Below are positions 6,130 through 10,035 of a DNA stretch of 10,035 nucleotides, in pieces. The position numbers were made by a program, and so were the translations under genes. This DNA comes from Methanocorpusculum sp. (GTDB taxonomy: Archaea > Halobacteriota > Methanomicrobia > Methanomicrobiales > Methanocorpusculaceae), in the NCBI GenBank assembly GCA_029987045.1, contig DALTWN010000024.1:1-10035 (forward strand). Direction: 5' to 3'. Every line of letters begins with the position of its first letter. Position 1 is the stretch's first letter. The notes beneath the pieces are model-generated. The model had not been told where the DNA came from. It did no database searches and worked only from the letters and a program-made list of their open reading frames with translations.

Positions 6130-6933
6130 ATGTCCATATCCTTCACCAAAATGCATGGAAACGGCAATGACTTTGTCATTATCGATGAAATGAATGCAGT
6201 CGTTATCCCGCAGGAAATGAAACCCGAATTCGCCAAGGCATATTGCGACCGCAAGTTCGGTATCGGTGCCGACGGCATTCTGTTCATCTCGAAACCGGAA
6301 ACCGACGGTGCAGCTGTCAGAATGCAGCTGTTCCAGCCGGACGGCAGTGAAGCAGCAATGTGCGGAAACGGTATCAGATGTCTTGCGAAATATGCAGTCG
6401 ATAAGGAATACGCCAAGACAAAAGCATTCAAGGTCCAGACGAAAGCCGGCGTTCTTTCCGTTCGCGGGGATTATGACAGTGATGGCGACTATATGGTCTC
6501 CATCGATATGGGCAAAGCGGTTTTCGGCAACGATGAAAAAATAGCAGATCTTTGCGTCTCCTCCGTAAATACCGGTGTCCCGCATGCAGTCGTATTCGTC
6601 GAAAACGTCGATGACGTGGATATCGATACCATTGCACCGAAGATCAGAAACAATCCGGTGTATCCGGAAGGTACCAACGTCAACTTCGTACAGATTACCG
6701 GTACCGATGAAATCACCATCCGCACCTACGAACGCGGGGTCGAAGGAGAAACACTGTCCTGCGGCACCGGAGCAACCGCATCGGCTCTTGCCGCATCCGC
6801 AAAGAAACTGGTTTCCGGCAGCATCATTCATGTCGCCACTGTCGGCGGGCCGCTCGATATCACCGTCAGCGGAAAGACCCCGGTCATGACCGGACCTGCA
6901 GAAACCGTCTATACGGGTGAAATCAGCTTCTAA
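6130..6933 (+). CDS. dapF: Diaminopimelate epimerase
   Basis: Converts LL-diaminopimelate to meso-diaminopimelate, the precursor of lysine, by a cofactor-independent two-cysteine mechanism in the cytosol. The 267-residue protein has the usual length and fold signatures: HGNGNDFV (9-16), FGIGADGIL (43-51), the first catalytic motif MCGNGIRC with Cys78, GVPHAV (149-154), ERGVEGET (201-208) and the second catalytic motif SCGTGATA with Cys211. All key residues appear intact. The start MSISFTKMHG is the usual one for the family. In an archaeon without peptidoglycan the product serves lysine synthesis. No other lysine-pathway gene lies in the window, so dapF seems to stand apart here. It is followed by a T-run and then pnuC 30 bp downstream. 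Confidence 0.97.
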   Translation: MSISFTKMHGNGNDFVIIDEMNAVVIPQEMKPEFAKAYCDRKFGIGADGILFISKPETDGAAVRMQLFQPDGSEAAMCGNGIRCLAKYAVDKEYAKTKAFKVQTKAGVLSVRGDYDSDGDYMVSIDMGKAVFGNDEKIADLCVSSVNTGVPHAVVFVENVDDVDIDTIAPKIRNNPVYPEGTNVNFVQITGTDEITIRTYERGVEGETLSCGTGATASALAASAKKLVSGSIIHVATVGGPLDITVSGKTPVMTGPAETVYTGEISF

Positions 6934-6940
6934 TCCACCA

Positions 6941-6951
6941 ACTTTTTTTCA
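6941..6951 (+). terminator. T-run between dapF and pnuC
   Basis: ACTTTTTTTCA carries seven consecutive T (6943-6949) inside the 30-bp gap between dapF and pnuC. It looks like a U-tract terminator, but no convincing TATA box for pnuC lies in the gap or just before it, so the tract may terminate only partly and let some transcription into pnuC. Confidence 0.45.
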
Positions 6952-6963
6952 GCACCGTAACAG

Positions 6964-7713
6964 ATGGCAACGATTCAGACCGGCATACGCAAACTCCGTG
7001 AATTCATTTTTCATGAGCTGGCTGGATGGAAAAAAGTGGAGCTTGCATGGCTCATCTTCTCCCTTTTCGCCATCGCCGTCGTTTCCATCATTACCGGTGA
7101 TACAGCACTGGGCATCGTATCCGCTGTCTCGGGAATCATATCCGCAGTACTTACCGGAAAAGGCAAACCGTCCTGTTACCTCTTTGGTGCCGTCTATGCA
7201 TTCACATATGTCCTCATCACGTTCCGTGCGGCATACTATCTGTCATTCTTCTTCGAACTCCTCTTTATTCTGCCCATGGAGTTCGTCGGGCTGTATCTCT
7301 GGATAAAGCACATGAACAAAGAAACACACGAAGTACATAAACGACAGATGAGGAACCGGACCCGCATCCTGACCATCCTGGGTGTGATTGCAGCCTCGCT
7401 CCTTCTCGGACTGCTCATGCAGATTACCAATGATCCGCTACCGTTCATCGACAGTTTCACGACTGTGACGATGGCGGTCGCCATGTTTCTTGCCGTCATG
7501 CGATACTCCGAACAGTGGGTGGTCTGGATCGTCGTCAATGTACTGGGTACCCTGCTGTGGGTCAGGAGTTTCCTCACCAGCGGAGAAAACGGCGCCGTCC
7601 TGATGCTGTGGATTATCTACGTTGCAAACTCCATCATCATGTGCATCAAGTGGTACCGGGAAACGAAAAAACACCCCGTCCACGCCGAGGCAAAGCCGGA
7701 ATCGGGTGCTTGA
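6964..7713 (+). CDS. pnuC: PnuC-like nicotinamide riboside/vitamin transporter
   Basis: Predicted membrane transporter of 249 residues of the PnuC family, facilitators that admit nicotinamide riboside (relatives take up riboflavin, thiamine or deoxynucleosides), the substrate being trapped by phosphorylation inside. Hydrophobic segments are seen at about 27-43, 46-64, 72-88, 91-114, 135-152, 162-179, 184-200 and 209-228. Family-like features are the amphipathic N-terminal helix with GWKKVELAW (21-29), the G-KGKPSCYLFGAVYAFTYVL region (65-84), and the EQWVVWIVVN segment (183-192), resembling the substrate-contacting W-x-x-N of PnuC. The C-terminus is a short charged tail. No NadR-like kinase, nor riboflavin or thiamine gene, is nearby to fix the substrate, so the vitamin is uncertain. 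Likely downstream partner of dapF in a readthrough transcript. Confidence 0.75.
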   Translation: MATIQTGIRKLREFIFHELAGWKKVELAWLIFSLFAIAVVSIITGDTALGIVSAVSGIISAVLTGKGKPSCYLFGAVYAFTYVLITFRAAYYLSFFFELLFILPMEFVGLYLWIKHMNKETHEVHKRQMRNRTRILTILGVIAASLLLGLLMQITNDPLPFIDSFTTVTMAVAMFLAVMRYSEQWVVWIVVNVLGTLLWVRSFLTSGENGAVLMLWIIYVANSIIMCIKWYRETKKHPVHAEAKPESGA

Positions 7714-7760
7714 CGGGCAGAAATCCGGAAGACCACAATACTTTTTCCGAAAATCTCTAT

Positions 7761-7773
7761 AGTTTTTATATGT
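7761..7773 (+). promoter_or_regulatory. TATA box of the phoU-like gene
   Basis: AGTTTTTATATGT includes the strong TATA element TTTTTATATG (7763-7772), centred about 30 bp upstream of the ATG at 7798. The surrounding 84-bp gap is AT-rich. It also holds a short T-run (7742-7746) that may end the pnuC transcript. A near-leaderless phoU-mutY transcript is predicted. Confidence 0.6.
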
Positions 7774-7797
7774 ATCCTGCCAATATCTATACATAGT

Positions 7798-8811
7798 ATG
7801 GATATCCGAAAGATTCAGATGACCGGCGGCTCATCCTATGTTCTTTCTCTGCCAAAGAACTGGGTACGTGACCTTGGCATCAAGAAAAACGATCCGATAG
7901 GTGTTGTCTCACGAGCAGACGGAACCCTGCTCATTACTCCCAATATCCACTACGACAGCACCGCCAAGATCAAGGAGTTCGCCTTGAAAAACTATCCCGA
8001 TCCGGAAACCCTGCTGCGTTCGCTTATCGGAGCATATATCAGCGGATTTACCATCATCAAAATAACATCTCCGGGAAGGATTCCGCCCAAGGTGCGTCAG
8101 GTGGTCAGACAGTTCACCCAGATGACCATCGGTCAGGAAGTAGCCGACGAAGCGGATAATGTCATTACGCTCAAGGACATTCTCAATCCGACGGAAATGC
8201 CGTTCACGACCACAATCCGCAGAATGTATGTGATTGTCAAGGCGATGCATGAAGATGCACTGTTTGCACTCGAACAGGGTAAACGCGAACTCGCTGAAGA
8301 TGTAGCATCACGCGATACCGATGTCGATCGTCTGAACTGGCTGATACACCGGCAGTTCTCGCTGATCACGGAGAATCCATCGCTTGCGCTCAAGATGGAG
8401 ATTACCCCGCGGGAAGCATCGACCTATTATCAGACATCGCGTATCATAGAACGTGTCGGAGATCATGCGGTCATGATTGCAGAGTCGGTGCTTGTCCTCA
8501 TCGACAACAATGTCGACCGCAATCTTATCTCGAAACTGACACGGGCTGGAGAACAGTCGATTGCCATCTTCAATAAAGTCGTTCAGGAAATCTTCAATGG
8601 CAGCATTCCCGGAGCGAACCGTATCATTGCCGAAACCGACAACCTGGAATCGCTGTTCCATTCGGTCACGGAATCGACAACGGCAATGAAAGCGGATGAA
8701 GCCGTCGCCACCACACAGATCGTACAGAGCATCCACCGGATAGCCGAGTACAGTGCAGATATCGCAGAAATAATCATCAACAAGATCGTTGCCGACGATT
8801 CGGACAGCTGA
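7798..8811 (+). CDS. AbrB-PhoU family phosphate-type transcriptional regulator
   Basis: 337-residue two-part protein. Residues 1-50 form a SpoVT/AbrB-like swapped-hairpin DNA-binding domain (RKIQMTGGSSYVLSLPKNWV, then LGIKKNDPIGVV and a DGTLLITP strand). Residues about 135-330 form two PhoU-like helical repeats, with the metal-site-type signatures RDTDVDRLNW (172-181), RIIERVGDHAVMIAE (215-229) and RIAEYSADIAEI (314-325). The architecture is common in archaea and is usually annotated as a PhoU-family regulator of phosphate uptake. No pst or phosphate-transporter gene is adjacent, so its target is unknown; it may regulate itself or distant genes. It has its own TATA box and is followed after 2 bp by the MutY-like glycosylase, which suggests co-transcription and possibly translational coupling. 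Confidence 0.9.
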   Translation: MDIRKIQMTGGSSYVLSLPKNWVRDLGIKKNDPIGVVSRADGTLLITPNIHYDSTAKIKEFALKNYPDPETLLRSLIGAYISGFTIIKITSPGRIPPKVRQVVRQFTQMTIGQEVADEADNVITLKDILNPTEMPFTTTIRRMYVIVKAMHEDALFALEQGKRELAEDVASRDTDVDRLNWLIHRQFSLITENPSLALKMEITPREASTYYQTSRIIERVGDHAVMIAESVLVLIDNNVDRNLISKLTRAGEQSIAIFNKVVQEIFNGSIPGANRIIAETDNLESLFHSVTESTTAMKADEAVATTQIVQSIHRIAEYSADIAEIIINKIVADDSDS

Positions 8812-8813
8812 CC

Positions 8814-9698
8814 GTGTCCGATCTGCACTTTCCAAACTACTCTGCTGCTGTAAACAACGGGAACGTCGCTCCTGAAATCATCAAAGAGTTCCAGCAGTTC
8901 GTCTTCGCATTTTATACGAAAAACGGCAGACATGAGATGGTATGGCGCCATACCACCGATCCGTACCTGATCACCGTCTCAGAAGTAATGCTCCAGCAGA
9001 CACAGGTTCCCCGGGTAGAAACCATCTATCCGCAGTTCATCCGGAAATTCCCGACACTGGATACCCTTGCATCTGCCGCGGAAGCGGATGTCCTTTCCGC
9101 GTGGCAGGGCATGGGATACAACCGGCGGGCATTATCGCTTCAGAAACTCTGCAGGATCATCAGGGACGAGTACAACGGTGTATTTCCCGACAACCCGGAC
9201 ATCCTGGTGAAACTGCCGGGAATAGGGCCTGCCACCTCCTGTTCGATTGCGGCATTCGCCTTCAATCGCCCAGTCGTCTTCATTGAAACCAATATCAGAC
9301 GGATTTTTATCCACTGTTTCTTCCGCGACCGAGAGAGCATCGACGATACCGAGCTGAAACCGCTGGTTGCAGCAGCTCTTCCGCAATCACGTGCCCGTGA
9401 ATGGTACTGGGCACTGATGGATCTCGGATCGGCAATGAAACCGGTAACCGGCAATCCAAATCGGAAAAGCACCCAGTACGTAAAACAGCCGGCATTTTCC
9501 GGATCGACACGACAGACACGCGGAGCCATCCTGAAACACCTGCTGACCGTCAAAACAGCAACGACACAAGAACTTGCCGAAAAATTCGCGCTTCCGGAAC
9601 CGCAGGTAAGAAAAATCCTCGAAGCGATGACGAGCGAAGGGTTTTTTGTCAGACAGACGGCTGACACATGGACCATCAAAAATTCGCAAACACCATAA
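8814..9698 (+). CDS. MutY-like HhH-GPD DNA glycosylase, Fe-S-free type
   Basis: Base-excision repair glycosylase of the endonuclease III/MutY superfamily, 294 residues. Signatures: W-x-TTDPYLITVSEVMLQQTQV (44-65), with Glu57 matching MutY's catalytic Glu; the helix-hairpin-helix LPGIGPATS (134-142); and FIETNIRRIF (156-165), where the catalytic Asp of MutY is replaced by Glu158. The MDLG motif (202-205) is followed by a Lys/Arg-rich NPNRKST...KQPAFSGS segment instead of the four-cysteine Fe-S loop. Residues about 237-290 look like a winged helix (TTQELAEKFALPEPQVRKILE), not the NUDIX-like MutY C-domain. The GTG start at 8814 is used because the next in-frame ATG would remove the N-terminal helix; it lies 2 bp past the phoU-like stop. 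A/G-mismatch adenine removal is the likely activity, with uncertainty because of these changes. Downstream TAA is followed by several T-runs. Confidence 0.82.
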   Translation: MSDLHFPNYSAAVNNGNVAPEIIKEFQQFVFAFYTKNGRHEMVWRHTTDPYLITVSEVMLQQTQVPRVETIYPQFIRKFPTLDTLASAAEADVLSAWQGMGYNRRALSLQKLCRIIRDEYNGVFPDNPDILVKLPGIGPATSCSIAAFAFNRPVVFIETNIRRIFIHCFFRDRESIDDTELKPLVAAALPQSRAREWYWALMDLGSAMKPVTGNPNRKSTQYVKQPAFSGSTRQTRGAILKHLLTVKTATTQELAEKFALPEPQVRKILEAMTSEGFFVRQTADTWTIKNSQTP

Positions 9699-9719
9699 TA
9701 TTCCCAGAAAGAGCAGTGT

Positions 9720-9741
9720 CCGTGGAAGTGCCGTGGAAGTG
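9720..9741. repeat. Tandem 11-bp direct repeat
   Basis: CCGTGGAAGTG occurs twice head to tail at 9720-9730 and 9731-9741, with no mismatch. A third copy on the opposite strand lies at 9826-9836. Such short spaced copies of one 11-mer resemble binding sites for a DNA-binding protein, but no protein can be named from sequence. Confidence 0.9.
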
Positions 9742-9839
9742 CAAAATAACCTCAAATAAACCTTATTTTTGAAATCAATCCGTTTTTATCAATTTAATTT
9801 TTTTAAAACATCCCAAATACATGGGCACTTCCACGGCAC
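9728..9839. repeat. Perfect 15-bp inverted repeats flanking a 22% GC spacer
   Basis: GTGCCGTGGAAGTGC at 9728-9742 is the exact reverse complement of GCACTTCCACGGCAC at 9825-9839. The 82 bp between them contain 18 G or C (22%), far below the neighbouring genes. The spacer holds T-runs (for example 9798-9804) and a small AAATAA-acc-TTATTT inverted repeat (9754-9768). No gene is visible in it. T-runs on the plus strand may end the mutY-like transcript. No short target-site duplication flanks the repeat pair. Possible readings are a regulatory region of the downstream gene, a mini-mobile element, or a DNA-unwinding/replication-type element; none is proven. Confidence 0.85.
9794..9808 (+). terminator. 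T-rich tract likely ending the phoU-mutY transcript
   Basis: A run of seven T (9798-9804) lies about 100 bp after the mutY-like stop, with shorter T-runs before it at 9766-9770 and 9783-9787. Together they could terminate transcription from the left, before the promoter of the last gene. The distance from the stop codon is long. Confidence 0.35.
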
Positions 9840-9850
9840 ATGGTAGGGGG

Positions 9851-9860
9851 TTTAAATACT
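9851..9860 (+). promoter_or_regulatory. TATA box of the last, truncated gene
   Basis: TTTAAATACT is a near-ideal archaeal TATA element, preceded by purine-rich TAGGGGG. It is centred about 35 bp upstream of the ATG at 9890, implying a leader of about 10 bases. Two inverted repeats follow it: ACTCA-TATTC-TGAGT (9858-9872) and TTCTGA-N8-TCAGAA (9865-9884), which cover the area between TATA and transcription start and may be operator sequences. Confidence 0.6.
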
Positions 9861-9889
9861 CATATTCTGAGTTAGTATTCAGAACAACT

Positions 9890-10035
9890 ATGACATGCAT
9901 CACAGAAATCGTAAACATGGCCGCCACGGAAACACCGGCAGACTCAGCCTGCACAGCACTCATCTCGATTGCAGCACGTGCAGCAGGGTATGAACCGGTC
10001 ATGCGGAAAAGTCAGCTTTCAAAAATCTGTCTGTA
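9890..10035 (+). CDS. Unrecognised protein, N-terminal 48 codons, cut by window end
   Basis: An open frame begins with ATG at 9890 and stays open to the window edge, encoding MTCITEIVNMAATETPADSA followed by an Ala-rich probable helix and a C-terminal-ward stretch YEPVMRKSQLSKICL. I do not recognise the family. Support comes from the strong TATA box 35 bp upstream, codon use like that of neighbouring genes, and the lack of any competing ORF with signals. The fragment contains three Cys (3, 21 and 47) but no known metal motif. The opposite-strand ORF across this region (9775-10002) would have to run through the TATA box and the AT-rich spacer and is judged a shadow. Whatever it is, it lies just downstream of the inverted-repeat region and may be controlled by it. 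Confidence 0.55.
   Translation, partial: MTCITEIVNMAATETPADSACTALISIAARAAGYEPVMRKSQLSKICL

Noticed and set aside
6055..6831. Long minus-strand 258-residue frame opposite dapF
   Set aside because: dapF is certain with both catalytic motifs; the antisense frame is Cys/Gly/Asp-rich without recognisable domains, a by-product of dapF codon use.
8308..8835. Minus-strand 175-residue frame opposite the phoU-like gene
   Set aside because: Antisense shadow of a confidently assigned gene; no promoter or family resemblance.
9728..9839. Mini inverted-repeat transposon
   Set aside because: Terminal repeats are perfect, but no target-site duplication flanks them and the tandem copy outside the left arm is not explained; kept only as one possibility.
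9720..9839. CRISPR array
   Set aside because: Repeats are 11 bp, two of them in direct tandem without spacer, and the third is inverted; no array architecture.
9728..9839. Rho-independent style hairpin terminator formed by the 15-bp inverted repeat
   Set aside because: The loop would be 82 bases and no T-run follows the right arm; T-runs inside the loop are better candidates.
9825..9852. Archaeal origin recognition box (ORB) reading of TTCCA...TGG...GGGGGT
   Set aside because: Only the first bases and G-run resemble an ORB; the central part does not fit, no second ORB with a G-run is present, and no orc1/cdc6 gene is seen in the window.
9775..10002. Minus-strand 75-residue frame across the AT-rich spacer and last gene
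   Set aside because: It runs through the plus-strand TATA box, the palindromes and the 22% GC spacer; the C-terminal Lys/Ile-rich part merely reflects AT-rich DNA.

Overview
The window looks like a stretch of chromosome from a euryarchaeal methanogen, most likely of the Methanomicrobiales (a Methanocorpusculum-like genome would fit, but I cannot confirm the genus from sequence alone). The reasons are: an sn-glycerol-1-phosphate dehydrogenase, the enzyme that sets archaeal lipid stereochemistry; a DUF63 membrane protein, an archaeal family; an XPD-type helicase; an archaeal DhnA/DeoC-type class I aldolase; an AbrB-PhoU fusion regulator; T-run terminators; and archaeal TATA boxes about 25-31 bp upstream of several start codons, which implies leaderless or very short-leader transcripts.

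Layout. Everything left of about 3.94 kb is on the minus strand: the 5' half of a tRNA-Pro(GGG) cut by the window edge, a 129-residue protein of unknown function, an O6-alkylguanine-DNA alkyltransferase (ogt-like) translationally coupled to an upstream XPD/DinG-family Fe-S helicase, and a DUF63 membrane protein. Everything right of 3.95 kb is on the plus strand: egsA, an archaeal class I fructose-bisphosphate aldolase, dapF, a PnuC-like transporter, an AbrB-PhoU regulator, a MutY-like DNA glycosylase, and finally the first 48 codons of an unrecognised gene that runs off the end. The strand switch is extremely tight: the DUF63 and egsA start codons are 9 bp apart, so their promoters must lie inside each other's coding sequence.

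Functional grouping. Three genes relate to DNA repair (XPD helicase, alkyltransferase, MutY-like glycosylase), but they sit in two separate places. The metabolic genes cover lipid backbone synthesis (egsA), gluconeogenesis/glycolysis or a related aldol reaction (fba), lysine/diaminopimelate synthesis (dapF) and probable NAD-precursor uptake (pnuC). Most are separated by short gaps holding a T-run and often a TATA box, so they appear to be mainly monocistronic; the clear exceptions are xpd-ogt (TAATG overlap) and phoU-mutY (2 bp gap).

Most unusual parts: (1) a 22% GC stretch at 9743-9824 bounded by perfect 15-bp inverted repeats, the left arm doubled as a tandem 11-mer, upstream of the truncated last gene, whose promoter region holds two more small inverted repeats; (2) a MutY-like glycosylase with Glu at the usual catalytic Asp position, no Fe-S cysteines and a C-terminal winged-helix-like domain; (3) an alkyltransferase with PCHR intact but a displaced arginine finger and a rewritten substrate loop. 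No CRISPR array, insertion sequence, rRNA or obvious prophage was seen. The window looks mainly like core chromosome rather than an accessory island.
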